Source: Sceloporus undulatus
Taxonomy: Eukaryota > Chordata > Lepidosauria > Squamata > Phrynosomatidae
Length of the DNA: 64,000 bases
Reading direction: 5' to 3'
Assembly: GCF_019175285.1 (NCBI RefSeq)
Contig: NC_056524.1
Span: forward strand, 172,754,551 to 172,818,550
Part shown: one piece after another, positions 38,811 through 46,285 of the stretch
How positions within the stretch are numbered: position 1 is the stretch's first letter
Layout: each line of letters begins with the position of its first letter
Notes under the pieces: generated by a model
Seen by the model: only the letters and a program-made list of their open reading frames with translations
The model's database searches: none
What the model was told of the DNA's origin: nothing
Position numbers and translations under genes: made by a program

Positions 38811-39907
38811 GCATATGTTGGACATGTGTGGATATGTTACTACCAGGATGCCAGCCAGTTTAATGGGGGGGGGGCTGTCAAGGGCACCTGCAGAATGTTA
38901 CCTATAAAAATCCTTTCAGTACATACTCTTGTAATACGTAACAGACCATAACCTAAATGCTTGTTTCATATGCCTGTTCCAGTACTGAATATCTTGTCTT
39001 TCCTTTCTCTTCTAGGTTCCGTTGTATTGTGTACCCATTCAGGCAGAAGCTAACCCTAAGGAAAGCCCTGATCACCATTGTTATCATCTGGGTCTTAGCT
39101 TTGATCATTATGTGCCCCTCAGCAGTCACCTTGACCGTCACCAGGGATGACTACCACTTCATGGTAGATGCCTACAACCATTCCTACCCACTCTACTCCT
39201 GCTGGGAGGCCTGGCCAGACCAGGAGATGCGTAAGATCTACACCACCATTCTTTTCTCCCACATTTACCTTGCTCCTCTTACTTCGATTGTTATTATGTA
39301 TGCTCGTGTTGCCTTCAAACTGTTTAAATCATCTGCACCCATACGAGGCTCCCAGTCAGAGGACAACGAGGGGAGAAGGGTCTCCAAGAGGAAAATTAAA
39401 GTGATCAACATGTTGATAATTGTAGCATTGTTCTTCACTCTCTCGTGGTTGCCTCTATGGACTTTAATGCTCTTGACAGACTATGGGAACCTAACTGAGC
39501 ATCAACTGAACCTCATTACAGTTTATTTTTTCCCCTTTGCCCACTGGCTGGCTTTCTTTAACAGCAGCATTAACCCAATCATCTATGGGTACTTCAATGA
39601 GAACTTCAGGAGAGGTTTCCAAGAGGCCTTCAAAGTCCAGCTCTGCTCCATGGAGAAGAGAGACAAGGACACCTATTCTGAAAGGAACAACAGCGGGTTC
39701 CTTTTTGGGGCACGTAATCGGATTTTTGTGGAAGTTCAAGGCAGTGACTCAGCACAGCCCTCTGAATCTGGCCAAAGCAGCCTTTTGAAGGCAGGATTAT
39801 TCCCATCAAGGAATGGACGGGCAGCTCACCATGGGTTCGTGGTTGAGGATTTTGACAGTAAAGGTTGTTCTCCCAATACTGTCAGTGTCCCAGCTTGGGA
39901 TATCTAA
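15013..39907 (+). CDS. NPFFR1: Neuropeptide FF receptor 1, spliced gene (4 coding exons)
   Basis: Spliced CDS of 1,320 nt (16+312+100+892) giving 439 residues, close to the 430 of human NPFFR1. It is a Gi/o-type class A GPCR of the plasma membrane that binds RFamide peptides such as NPFF and NPVF (family knowledge). Visible in the translation: N-terminal sequons N13, N21 and N31; TM1 with G62-N63; TM2 LAISD with D91; disulfide pair C118 and C205; ERF at 142-144 where most class A receptors have DRY; TM6 FTLSWLP at 283-289; TM7 NPIIY at 329-333; and the conserved C-terminus PAWDI. Introns are about 4.3, 14.7 and 4.6 kb, all GT-AG with matching phases. No frame damage was seen, so the gene looks functional. 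Identification is by remembered family sequence, not by a database search. Confidence 0.95.
15144..15326 (-). repeat. tRNA-derived SINE in NPFFR1 intron 1
   Basis: TTGTTGTGTGCCTTCAAGTT tail end through 'cactcaaaccactacaccat' head, antisense to the gene, beginning 116 bases after the exon 1 donor. The central part is shortened compared with the copy at 26812. Confidence 0.75.
15732..15756 (+). repeat. (CAA)n microsatellite
   Basis: Eight units of AAC/CAA after a GTAGCA-rich stretch. Confidence 0.8.
15960..16005 (+). repeat. (ATT)n microsatellite
   Basis: About 15 uninterrupted ATT units in NPFFR1 intron 1; likely polymorphic. Confidence 0.9.
17098..17284 (+). mobile_element. Tc1/mariner-type MITE, family B
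   Basis: 'gataccaaaatccatggatg', 'cccattatatacaaagttgt' and 'gaatccgtggatgcagaatc' match the copy at 57556. Terminal sequences are degraded. Confidence 0.6.
17417..17670. mobile_element. Intact Tc1/mariner-type MITE, family D
   Basis: 254 bases bounded by TA on both sides. Termini CAGTGTTACCCCGGG and the inverted CCGGGGTAACACTG. The inside holds repeated TTCGGGTTACGAAA-type words in both orientations. CpG content is high, so the insertion looks fairly young. Confidence 0.85.
17700..17867. mobile_element. Palindromic MITE, family C
   Basis: 'atggaatcctgggatttgaa' left, 'atggcagttaaggcggaata' right, same layout as 28893-29085. Confidence 0.5.
18278..18345 (-). repeat. Retroelement tail with 'actaacaa' motif
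   Basis: 'ggcaccagaaagattaacaa' then 'gtttattatgctgcatgctt', the reverse of the tail family seen at 24833 and in the foldback at 52779. Confidence 0.45.
18581..18939. mobile_element. Foldback element with ~100 bp inverted arms
   Basis: Left arm starts GGGACCTTATTGTACACAC and includes 'gatctgggcac', 'tgaaaatgcatttta' and 'gcatgccatactgtcctcaa'. The right arm is the inverted counterpart ending GTGTGTGAGATAAGGTCCC. The middle carries a family A-like 'gctgggagctgtagtttg' segment. Superfamily not determined. Confidence 0.75.
19037..19115. mobile_element. hAT-like MITE, family A
   Basis: 'tgtggcccttcagatggttt' and the inverted 'gctgtagtttgacaacatct'; 180 bases upstream of NPFFR1 exon 2. Confidence 0.6.
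19295..19606 (+). CDS. NPFFR1: NPFFR1 coding exon 2: N-tail, TM1, TM2
   Basis: Acceptor TTTCAG just before position 19295 and donor GTGAGT at 19607. It encodes residues 6-109: the glycosylatable extracellular tail, the family block [22 protein letters not shown]1 with GNMLVC, intracellular loop 1, and TM2 with LAISDVLVG followed by [12 protein letters not shown]. Reading upstream of the acceptor stays open for about 17 codons without an ATG, and those codons are intronic. Split Gly110 is completed by the next exon. Confidence 0.96.
20303..20413. mobile_element. MITE with 'ataagtcaag' words
   Basis: 'aactataagttgacatcatg', 'tataagtcaagggcaggttt' and 'ggacaagttgagggtaaaac', a common short element of lizard genomes. 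Family not fixed. Confidence 0.4.
21124..21369 (-). repeat. tRNA-derived SINE, second type, with L2/CR1-like tail
   Basis: On the minus strand: CCTGGTGGCGCAGTGGGTAA (A-box region), then a B-box-like 'ggtttgcgagttcaagacca', then 'gcttgcatccttccgaggtc', ending in 'agcggtatataaataaaaca' and (TTA)n. Different head and tail from the (CAA)n SINE. Confidence 0.8.
21690..21789 (+). mobile_element. CR1-type LINE 3' end
   Basis: 'ggaattggactggatggcca', 'ctcttccaactttacgattc' and the terminal octamer repeat ATTCTATGATTCTAT, the CR1 3' signature. Confidence 0.75.
21975..22045. mobile_element. hAT-like MITE, family A fragment
   Basis: 'gaattacagttgtcagaatc' and the inverted 'ggattctgagaactgtaacc'. Confidence 0.45.
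22241..22265 (+). repeat. (TC)n microsatellite
   Basis: About 12 TC units. Confidence 0.85.
22845..22940 (+). repeat. 5S-derived SINE, 3' part only
   Basis: 'ctgagtattccttgcctaag', 'aaaaccctatgaa' and 'gtgtcttgagggcacacaca' match the tail of the copy at 25316. Confidence 0.55.
23783..23920 (-). repeat. 5S-derived SINE, body and tail
   Basis: Minus strand reads 'ggctatacttcagaggaagg', 'aactggcaaaaccaccttgg', 'agtagtccttacctaagaaa', then the tail 'gctacttgaatgcaccta'. The 5S head is not clear. Confidence 0.55.
24833..25215 (-). repeat. Retroelement 3' region, family unresolved
   Basis: On the minus strand an open stretch of about 60 codons ([35 protein letters not shown]) is followed by 'gctataataaatttgtttat' and 'gctgcaagactccttaggtt'. 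Tail words are shared with 18278, 30880 and 52779. I do not recognise the protein. Confidence 0.45.
25316..25555 (+). repeat. 5S rRNA-derived SINE (SINE3-like)
   Basis: The head copies 5S rRNA: CTGTCTGATCATGGATGCTA, 'agtaggatcagcctgattag', 'tacctggatgggaaactgcc' and 'atgatgtaggct', including the internal A-box and C-box regions. A body ('gaactggcagaaccactttg') and the tail 'ggtcaccacaagtggacagg', 'tgacttgaaggcacata' follow. Not a functional 5S gene: it has many differences and lacks a T-run terminator. Confidence 0.8.
26812..27021 (-). repeat. tRNA-derived SINE, near full length
   Basis: TTGTTGTGTTCCTTCGAGTT tail, 'aaggcaaacctatcatgggt' body, 'actactacaccatgctggct' head end, in antisense in NPFFR1 intron 2. 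Confidence 0.8.
27025..27165 (-). repeat. L2/CR1-type LINE fragment, antisense
   Basis: 'atcttgcctttccttccagg', 'cacaacatccttgtgaggta' and 'ggctgcgagagggtgtgact'. Also seen near 13125-13250. Confidence 0.4.
27530..27745 (+). repeat. G+C-rich minisatellite with hairpin-forming units
   Basis: Three to four units of about 65-70 bases. Each has 'gggctgcctcctcctcctc', a CT run and a short perfect hairpin, e.g. GGGGATGATGGGCATCATCCCC-type at 27620 and GGGTGCCAGGCACCC at 27686. Open frames on both strands here are by-products of the repeat. Confidence 0.7.
28476..28568 (-). mobile_element. SPIN-like hAT MITE, internally deleted
   Basis: 93 bases. Ends CAGCGGTACTCAACC and GGTTGAGAACCACTG. Minus strand reads CAGTGGTTCTCAACCTTCCT, then 'ctttaatacagtttctcatg' and 'ttgttgtgactcccaaccat', the known 5' end of SPIN/URR1-type hAT elements. 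Flanking octamers ATTTAAGA and ATGTAAGA differ at one base, a good hAT target duplication. Confidence 0.75.
28672..28891. mobile_element. Long palindromic MITE, family F
   Basis: Left 'taatgcagtctgaccctgct', right 'agcagtgtcaaactgcatta', centre 'agctctttgacagagaaagc'. Same palindrome at 41413 and 47301. Confidence 0.65.
28893..29085. mobile_element. Palindromic MITE, family C
   Basis: Left 'cactattattccactttaac', right 'cttaaagtggaagaatagcg'; directly abuts the family F copy. Confidence 0.6.
29335..29706 (+). repeat. tRNA-derived SINE split by a foldback element
   Basis: Body 'tgggtgatcttaggcaactc' before and 'tagcctcataggaagacaat', 'cttgaaggcatcaaacaaca' after an insertion at 29372-29589. 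Confidence 0.65.
29372..29589. mobile_element. Foldback element, ~72 bp arms, inside a SINE
   Basis: Left arm GAGCTTATCGCATGAACTTT, 'aaaagtgtttcaagcctcc', 'gggatgcgggatgaagg'. Right arm is the inverted copy ending 'gttcatgcaatatgctc'. Superfamily not determined. Confidence 0.75.
29868..30073 (+). repeat. tRNA-derived SINE
   Basis: 'gtggaataatggtttgagat' head, 'tgaccttgggcaagtaatac' body, 'aatgacttgaaagcaaacag' tail. Diverged. Confidence 0.65.
30091..30312 (+). mobile_element. DNA-transposon-like element, single-unit form
   Basis: 'gggtgaccagacaccctcct', 'ccttctgtccaggaggaatt', 'aaatgtcctccattttgagc', ending 'cctcctttgcggttatgaca'. The copy at 51340-51790 has three internal units instead of one. 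Confidence 0.55.
30880..31030 (+). repeat. Retroelement tail, diverged
   Basis: 'aaagatcttgtggcattcat' and 'gctgcaacaagttaacacaa' follow the 'actaacacggct' tail pattern of reptile retroelements. Confidence 0.3.
31750..31788 (+). repeat. (TG)n microsatellite
   Basis: TG/TA-rich run with about 13 uninterrupted TG units. Confidence 0.85.
31962..31988 (+). repeat. (GA)n microsatellite
   Basis: About 13 GA units. Confidence 0.85.
32190..32915 (+). repeat. Retroelement 3' region, family unresolved
   Basis: Broken coding-like sequence followed by a microsatellite-bearing segment and the recurrent reptile tail 'tctgaagatggcagccacag', 'atgcaggcaaaacatcagga', 'acacggccttacagcctgaa'. A 122-codon antisense open frame (32220-32588) is a by-product. 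Possibly Penelope-like, not confirmed. Confidence 0.45.
33119..33262 (-). repeat. tRNA-derived SINE, internally shortened
   Basis: TGTTGTTGTGTGCCTTCAAG tail, 'aacactcaaaccactgcacc' head, antisense in intron 2. Confidence 0.75.
34281..34380 (+). CDS. NPFFR1: NPFFR1 coding exon 3: ECL1 and TM3
   Basis: A 100-nt exon between CTTTAG and GTAAGT. It encodes the end of extracellular loop 1 and TM3: [16 protein letters not shown], then [16 protein letters not shown] and the split Arg143. C118 is the conserved TM3 disulfide cysteine. Human NPFFR1 has N-A-T just before this cysteine (recalled), a potential glycosylation sequon; here the three residues are I-V-M, so that sequon is absent. Confidence 0.96.
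34540..34700 (+). repeat. L2/CR1-tailed SINE-like fragment
   Basis: 'aggactgttgtgaagatata', 'gagccatgtatgtcattttg' and 'ggaaaggtagtgcgatatag' follow a tail pattern common in reptile SINEs. Just downstream of NPFFR1 exon 3. Confidence 0.35.
34995..35225 (+). mobile_element. L2-like LINE 3' end
   Basis: Encodes [12 protein letters not shown], the L2-type ORF2 C-terminus, then a short 3' UTR with 'ggaaaggtggagtaaagtct'. Confidence 0.55.
35575..36548 (+). mobile_element. RTE-clade (BovB-like) LINE 3' half
   Basis: Translation in shifting frames gives [15 protein letters not shown], the reverse transcriptase YADD region with one change, then [30 protein letters not shown] and FGHI motifs, ending in 'cttgaaggcagttaacaaca'. 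An L2-type tail is inserted at about 35932-36098. Broken. Confidence 0.75.
35932..36098 (+). mobile_element. L2-like 3' tail inserted in the RTE LINE
   Basis: 'cttagattgtaagcctgagg', 'gcagggaactgtctaactaa', 'gcgctgtgtaaatttacagc' and (TAA)n at 36061-36096. The LINE coding pattern resumes after it. Confidence 0.6.
37637..37913. mobile_element. Foldback element with ~80 bp arms
   Basis: Left 'ctccccatccctatttaccg', 'ggttcccctattgttcagga', 'agcggatgacta'; right the inverted form 'tagtcacctgcttcctgagt', 'gctggtaaatggggattggg'. Arms about 70-75 percent alike by eye; superfamily unknown. Confidence 0.6.
38768..38805 (+). repeat. (AG)n microsatellite
   Basis: About 19 AG units, 210 bases upstream of NPFFR1 exon 4. 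Confidence 0.9.
39016..39907 (+). CDS. NPFFR1: NPFFR1 coding exon 4: TM4-TM7, C-tail, stop
   Basis: The last coding exon follows TCTTCTAG and runs to TAA at 39905-39907. It starts with the last base of Arg143 and encodes [12 protein letters not shown]4 (near 160-182), ECL2 with sequon N197 and C205, TM5 (near 217-240), a basic third loop, TM6 with [11 protein letters not shown]7 with [12 protein letters not shown] and a C-tail of about 100 residues. Serine/threonine-rich stretches in the tail are plausible GRK/arrestin sites by family analogy. An ATG upstream in the same frame (38957) lies in the intron and is not the start. Confidence 0.96.
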
Positions 39908-40200
39908 GGATATTTCAGACTCCACAGGCTGGTGCTGACTTTGCTAGATATCATTGTGTCACACAGCAGCACACATGTGAACCAAACACATGTCAAGGTG
40001 GCTTCTCAAAACCAAACTCTTTACCCTGTAATCTGTGCAGGGACATGGGATTTTCATATCCCACATGGAAGGATTTTCGCTTCTTCTAGTCAGAGGTTTA
40101 GATACTTCAGTGTGGCTTGGATGAGTTTTGAGAAAGTGATTTTATTTAAAAATGTGTATCCCTCATCAAACCTCAATAAATGGGGCGGAGGAGGCCTCAG
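39908..40200 (+). other. NPFFR1: NPFFR1 3' UTR, with candidate poly(A) signal
   Basis: Sequence following the stop codon. The first canonical AATAAA is at 40175-40180 inside CTCAATAAATGG, about 270 bases after the stop, so a short 3' UTR is possible. No clear downstream GU-rich element decides it, and later signals could also be used. The stretch shows no interspersed repeat that I recognise. Confidence 0.5.
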
Positions 40201-40561
40201 GCTATATTTTGTGGCTCTAGGACTGATTTCCTTGTGTTAGAAGGAAATAGGACAGAACCCTCCTTTGGAAGAAGGCTTCTTAGCAGGAGCACAATTGACT
40301 ATGACTGGTCAACAATTTCATTTATTGGACACTATTGGTGTGCTACCTCAGTAAAGAAACAACAAAGTAAGACTGAGAAATAAGAGGACGAAAAGCATTC
40401 ATTCTGAGAACAAGAGCACCAAATGTTTGTAGTGTCTCCACAAAGAGAGACACAAAAAATGATGAATCATTTATTCTGCATCAACCTAATACTCCCTTTA
40501 TCTTTTGTGACACTATGTCAGAGCACTATGAGATGGTTACAGAGAGCTTGGTAAAGTTATG

Positions 40562-40990
40562 TTTTTGGACTACAGCTGCCAGAGTCATCTAGCCAGCATG
40601 GTCAGTGGCTATACCAAACTCTAGACAAGTCATAGGAGGACTGAGGAAAAAGAATCACACTGGTGTTTCTGTGGTCACAAGAGGTCACTTCATCTAAAGG
40701 GCTAAACTGGGTTGTCACTTGTCACTCCAGTTCTCTTCAGTCTGTACAGATGTAATTTATCTGCTAATCCTGGCTAGGAGATTGAAAGCTTGCTCTTTCT
40801 CCATCCTAATTCCTTTATCCGCCTTTGTCTTATTTGCCTGACAGTGCACGCCTTTTTCGGATACAAAGCAAATGTTCCACAATTGTGCCTCATACTAGTC
40901 CAGGAATGGGCAACATGTGGCTCTCCAGATGTTGCTGTGACTCCCATCATCCCTCCTCATGGGCTATGCTAGCTGGTGGGAATTGGGGTC
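40562..40990. mobile_element. Two hAT-like MITE family A copies
   Basis: Copies at about 40562-40630 ('ttggactacagctgccagag') and 40905-40990 ('gtggctctccagatgttgct', 'gctagctggtgggaattggg'). Nothing else is recognised between them. Confidence 0.5.
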
Positions 40991-41267
40991 TTTATGGATC
41001 CCACATAACAGTATTAGCCAGAGTTATACAGTGTTTGTTTTTTAAACCAACAACAATGTGGAAGAAGAGTCATGAATCCACACACAGAAAAGGAGAAGGA
41101 GGAAGGGAGAGGGGATGCACAAGCCTAAGGCATGTTGCTGAGCACTGTAGGTACATAATCAGGGAAAGTAATGACTCCATCTCAGGCATAACTCTGTTAT
41201 TTCCCCAAATTATAAGGATATAAGCTTATTTCTTTCACCAGGAGCCATGCTTAGATGATGGTAGCAC

Positions 41268-41412
41268 ATTGTCCTTTCACACTACATAGCCATACCACTA
41301 TCATTCTTCTTTTAAATACCATGGCAGCATACCAAGAAATTCTGGAATTGGCAGTTTGGTGATGCAACCATGGCAGTTAAAGGGGCTAGAACTGTGTACT
41401 GTGAAAGGACCC
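41268..41412. mobile_element. Palindromic MITE, family C-like
   Basis: 'ttgtcctttcacactacata' left and 'tgtgtactgtgaaaggaccc' right are inverted. Confidence 0.5.
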
Positions 41413-41640
41413 TAGGATTGTTGCCACACTGCAGAAGTAATGCAGTATGACACCACTTTAAATGCCATGACCCCATGCTATGCAGTCTTGGGACTTGCCG
41501 TTTGTTGTGGCACCAGAGCTCTCAGGCAGAGAAGGCTAAATATCTCACAAAACTACAAATCCCAGAATTCCATAGCACTGAGCCATGGCAGCTAGAGCCA
41601 TGTCAAACTGCATTAATTCTTCAGTGTAGATGCAGCCTGC
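41413..41640. mobile_element. Long palindromic MITE, family F
   Basis: Left 'acactgcagaagtaatgcag', right 'aactgcattaattcttcagt'; centre 'cagagctctcaggcagagaa'. Abuts the preceding family C-like copy, as at 28672-29085. Confidence 0.65.
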
Positions 41641-41959
41641 TGTTTAAGGCTGTAAAACTTTACATACATCCTGCAAGAACGTTCAGTTCAGAGTTGGGAA
41701 CATAAGGCTTTCAGAATTAATTCATTAATGCTGCTAGTTAGGAATTAGGAATTAATCAGTTGATGTTAACACTGGGAGGACAATGTGTAGCTTTGATCAT
41801 TTGTTTTTTTATTATACTGACCAGTTTTTAAAAAAGCTATATAGGATGTACAGTAAATGGCTTTGGATTGACCTGTTGCCCTCTAGTGGTAATTTCTATT
41901 GGTTTCTTCAAAAGTAATACAGTAGAGTATTTCCATTGTTTTAAATTGTCTTTTTCAGC

Positions 41960-42065
41960 CTGGCAGTTTCCAGATCTGCTGTAGTACAAATCCCACAGTC
42001 TGATAGCAATGGTGGTGAGAACTATAGCCCAAATGTATTAGGACTGCTAGGTTGGGGAAGGTAGG
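41960..42065. mobile_element. hAT-like MITE, family A
   Basis: 'agatctgctgtagtacaaat' and the inverted 'gagaactatagcccaaatgt'. Decayed. Confidence 0.4.
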
Positions 42066-42439
42066 CCTAAAGCATGGAGTCTAACAAGTGATCGATAACA
42101 TCACTGACCTGCATATCGTTTCTTCTCTCCACCTGCTCCAACATATATGGTGTTCACTCAAATGCCCTGAATTGTTGGTTTGGGTTGGAAAAGATGAATT
42201 AGGAATGATGTGTTTATTCTAGCTGGAGGATATGGATCTGACATAAAACTGAAGTATACCAACAAGTAGCTACAACGTTCATTTTGGTGAATTCTTAATC
42301 AGAATCTTAATCAGAAATACTGTATTGTGATACCTGATCATATACTTCTGAGCATATGAACAACATGCTTCTGCACTGCTAAATAATTGTATCCTCTGAC
42401 TCCCTATTCAGTTAGAATTAAGAAAAATGGTATGGAAAG

Positions 42440-43105
42440 ATCAGTGATAGAGCAGATGTTTAACAGATGTGATAGAAAGAACATAAACTCATTTGCAATG
42501 TGGAACTGGGGAAGACTGGTGAGGACACCATGGATGGCCAAAAAGACAAACAAATGGGTCCTAGAATAGATTAATCCTGAACTCTTCTTGGAAGCAAAGA
42601 TGACAAAACTGAGACTGTCATACTTTGGCCACATCATGAGAAGGCATGACTCATTAGAAAAGACTATAATGCTAGGAAAGGTGGAGGGAAGCAGAAAGAA
42701 AGGAAGACCACATGCCAGATGGGTAGACTTAACCAGGGAGGCCACAGGCCAGAGCCTGCAGGATCTGAGCAGAGCAGTTGAGGATAGGGAGGAGTTGAGA
42801 TGTCTCGTTCACAGGGTCATTATGAGTCTACGGGGATTATCATATGGAGGTTTACTATGGGTTAAACACCAGCAAAACGCTCCTGAAGCACAAAGATGTG
42901 ATAGTCAGTTGTGCTACCAATTCGTCACTGAAGCATTCCCTCACCTCTCCCATCCTCAAAGCATTCACGAAGCAGTCATCTCTTCATAATGGAAGTTCCC
43001 TCTTCAGGAGCATTTTCCCGGCGTTTAACCCACGGTAAATCTCCTGTGTGATAATCCCCTACGTTGATTTGAGGGCAGTTAACAATAGCAACAAGCAGCC
43101 TGGGA
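42440..43105 (+). mobile_element. RTE-clade (BovB-like) LINE 3' end
   Basis: Open codons give [20 protein letters not shown], 'KTIMLGKVEGSRKKGRP' and 'RWVDLTREATGQSLQDLSRA', the typical C-terminus of RTE reverse transcriptases. A foldback interrupts at 42832-43059, after which the LINE tail 'gttgatttgagggcagttaa' resumes. Confidence 0.75.
42832..43059. mobile_element. Foldback element with TAC flanks, inside LINE
   Basis: 228 bases. Arms of about 57 bases: left GGGGATTATCATATGGAGGT, right the inverted form ending CCTGTGTGATAATCCCC. TAC flanks it on both sides (42829-42831 and 43060-43062), consistent with a 3-bp target duplication as made by PIF/Harbinger elements. Confidence 0.8.
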
Positions 43106-43351
43106 TGGGAAACAACTTTGCTTATTTTTCTTAATTGTAAGAATTATCTGTTTCCCTCTACCCTCTGTTTATAATGTTTAACAATCAGATAGAGATCCAT
43201 AGGACAACATCATTCTGTATTTTTACCCTTGAACTTTGAAGTTTACTTAGGATTCTTCGGTAAGGTATTTTGTCAAAAGCTTTTTCAAAGTCCAGGTATA
43301 TATTCCCTATTAGATCACTCCAACTTATGCACGCAAAGGATTCTGGGGAAT

Positions 43352-43465
43352 CTTTGGCCTTCCAGATGTTTTGGTCTACAACTCCCTCAGCCCTGCTCAG
43401 CAGAGCCAATGGTAAGGGATTATGAGAGCTGTGGAAGACATCTGGAAGACCAACATTTCCCCTTC
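43352..43465. mobile_element. hAT-like MITE, family A
   Basis: 'ctttggccttccagatgttt' and the inverted 'gaagacatctggaagaccaa'. One of the better kept copies. Confidence 0.65.
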
Positions 43466-44355
43466 CCTGTTCTAGAAGGCAGGATGAATTCTCCTTGGGG
43501 AAACCATGCTCTCTCCTCAAAGTCAAATTGTGTCTCTTTAGAACAACTGAAAATGGCAGCTATATGTTTGTGACCAGGGTTACTGCACTTATATTATGTG
43601 TTATTTTACATTTATTTTATAATGACTTTCTCCTTGCCCTTCAAACATGTTGCTAGGATGGGTATCTCTTCTTTCATTTTTACACCTGCAAAGGGTATAA
43701 CATACTCCTCTCATTTCAGGAAGGTGTGCAGTTCTGCAGTATGAGGATGCCAACTAATGTCAGTAGGAGCTACCCTGCTCCTGTGCCTTTAACAGCAGCT
43801 TAATCTGCAGAAGACTGCAGCATCACTGCTTGCAGCTCAAGCTCATCTAAAGACACAGGTGCAGAGAGTAAAACAAAACAAAACAAATCCAACCCTGACA
43901 ACTCTATTCAAACCTCATGCTTCATATCAACAGTTAGTTCTGAATCTGAAAGAATAAAACAACCAGTGAAATTAAGTGTGCATTCAAATCAGGATGTGTC
44001 CTTGAAATTCAAAGGCAAAAGCAAGTGGAGAATTCATCTGCCTAATGAAAATGTTTACTGCCTGTATTGGTCCTTTGTCTTCTACTGCACTCACTGTTAA
44101 GTAAAGATTTTGCCTTTGTATTGTAAATGTGATGTTGCTATTACCCAGTTCTTGACTGTGTACCAGAAATAAAGGATACTCTCTGTCGCCATCCTGTTTT
44201 AAATCACAAGGGTGTAAGCAATGGGTGCTGCAGATTTGCGCAGCACTCAGGACTGCCAACTCTGCAACATGCCCTTGCACTTGTCCTGTTGATCTGTAGT
44301 AACGAGCAAGGGGAAATGTTTATCTCCATGCCATTAAAAACCTTTACTTTAAGGG

Positions 44356-44430
44356 TGGGAAATCTCTGGCCCATCAGAGGTCTTGGACTTCATATCACAG
44401 AGGTCATAGCCAGGATAGTCTGGAATTATA
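44356..44430. mobile_element. hAT-like MITE, family A fragment
   Basis: 'tctctggcccatcagaggtc' and 'ttggacttcatatcacagag'. Left half only. Confidence 0.4.
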
Positions 44431-44524
44431 ACAGTTATAGTTATAAAACAGCTAGGGAAGCAATGGTTCCCTATCTAATAATGCTTTACCTGTTGATAGG
44501 TACATATTAGACCTGAGCACAAAT

Positions 44525-44995
44525 ACACCTTGAAAGTCAAGATGGTTAAACTTAGGCTGCCATACTTTGACCACATCATGAGAAGGCACAGATCACTGGA
44601 AAAGACAATAATGCTACGAAAGGTGGAAGGAAGTAGAAAGATGACTAGGTGGATGGACTATATTAAGGAGGCCAGGGGTATGAATACAGTCACCCCTCAC
44701 GGGCTTGAGATGTGTGGTTTTGATTATTTGCGGAGGGGCGACCTCCGTTAAAGTTAATGGCGTGCGTGCCCGGCTGCGCATGAGAGCAAACAGCCATTCA
44801 AGCCTATGGGGCTTTAATATCCTCCGAATTTGTGGGGTGCTGGTGTCCAGAACAGATCCTCCATGAATTCAGAGGCTGCACTGTATACAGAAAGAAAGCA
44901 GAACAGTGGAGGACAGGAATTCTTAGAGATATCTCATCCACAGGGTTGCCGTGGGTTGAGATCGACTCAAGGGTAGTTAACAACAACAAACAAAT
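44525..44995 (+). mobile_element. RTE-clade (BovB-like) LINE 3' end
   Basis: Encodes VKMVKLRLPYFDHIMRRHRS and 'LEKTIMLRKVEGSRKMTRW', then after a MITE at 44687-44883 resumes with 'gatatctcatccacagggtt' and ends 'gtagttaacaacaacaaaca'. Confidence 0.7.
44687..44883 (-). mobile_element. Tc1/mariner-type MITE, family G
   Basis: Begins CAGTCACCCC, ends GGCTGCACTG, with TA on each side. Shares 'gaggggcgacctccgtta' with the minus strand of 58156-58360. Inserted in the RTE LINE. Confidence 0.75.
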
Positions 44996-45099
44996 ATACT
45001 ACAACATCTCATTACTTAGCAACTTATATAGAAAGGCATGCTGCCTATGCTACTGGATATACAGCCCTCCTGATTAGCGGTCATTAATGGCCATATCTT

Positions 45100-45455
45100 C
45101 TTCTAAGGCCATCCAAGGGGCTCGATAGACTGCCTCTAAGAGACGGCTCTGCACCGCTCCTGGAAGTGCTGTGTTGTGGATGCGGCAACCATACTCCAAG
45201 CCCCCGACCCAGTGCAAAAAGAAGCTGCAGCTCCTTTTTGCGTCACAGCAACAGCACCCTTTTTGCTGCCACTATAGCTCTTCCATGTCTCTTTGGCACA
45301 GCATGACTACATGCTGTGCCAAAGACACAGTGTGACACCACTCCCATGCGGTTTGGCACATGGCATGATAGCGGCATGATGGGGGCAGGTGGCATGTGGT
45401 CGCTACACCCCTGCTCTGCCCTCATGCCAGTCTGTTTAGGGCCTCAGTTGGCAAA
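45100..45455. mobile_element. Nonautonomous DNA element, hAT-like
   Basis: Right end GCCAGTCTGTTTAGGGCC; left end is a poor inverted match near 45105. Inside are 'gtgcaaaaagaagctgcagc' and the inverted pair 'tttggcacagcatg'/'catgctgtgccaaa'. Confidence 0.5.
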
Positions 45456-45510
45456 AATAACAGTCCCGTGGCAGAGAATTCCACATTTTAACTCTTCTCT
45501 GCATAATGAA

Positions 45511-45622
45511 GTGAGCCAGCGTGGTACAGTGGTTTGAGCCTTGGACTACAACTCTGGAGATCAGGATTCGATTCCCTGCTCAACCATGGAAATACATTGG
45601 ATGACCTTGGGCAAGCTGTTCT
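45511..45622 (+). repeat. tRNA-derived SINE, head half
   Basis: AGCCAGCGTGGTACAGTGGT with A box, GGATTCGATTCCC B box and 'gatgaccttgggcaagctgt'; the tail is missing. Confidence 0.75.
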
Positions 45623-46211
45623 AATTTAAACAATGTTATTTCCTTATAAAATGTTAAGATATGAATATACCTAAATGAATGAAAATATGCACGCTAAATA
45701 AAATATTTTAATTCATACACTTTATCAAGTAGAGGAAGTGCTATGTCTGCATGTAGGTGTCAAGGGGTGTTGCAAGGGAGGAAAGTTTGAATACCGCTGC
45801 CTTAGCAAATGCTGGAAGATTATTACAATGGCAACTGTGGGTTTCATTTCCTAAGTGGAGCATGAGCTGTACAGATGGTTGGCTGCCCATTTCTGCATGC
45901 TTTCGTTTTTTAACACAGCATTGGGTAAACAGGGTAGCAACATGCAGGAGAACCAAGCAAAAATTCCTAAAAATCTCCCAAACCTAACACCATACAGACC
46001 TGCTGGACTATACAATTCTCATTCTTGTGCCGGCTGAAGTTGATGGAAGTTGTAGTTTAACACATCAGCATGGTTCCAGACTGGGGGAAACTGTGAGCCT
46101 TGTAAAAGAAAAGTAGGGAAAATAGATGTTTTAAAGCAAAGAAAGTAATTAGGAATTTTCCATGTTTGGTTAACCTCTGAATCATCAGTTACACAAAGAA
46201 ACCACATTTGC

Positions 46212-46285
46212 TTTCAGTTTCATTATGAAAACAGATAAAACAGTTGCCTGTTCCTGGAACTGAAATGGAGTGAAAGCAAAAGTCA
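46212..46285 (+). repeat. Left arm of a distant inverted repeat pair
   Basis: TTTCAGTTTCATTATGAAAA through 'gagtgaaagcaaaagtca'; matches the minus strand of 47636-47711 over its whole length with about ten differences. Confidence 0.8.

Noticed and set aside
38957-39015. ATG at 38957 as start of a separate receptor gene
   Set aside because: Lies in intron 3 just before the acceptor; exon 4 joins exons 1-3 in phase.
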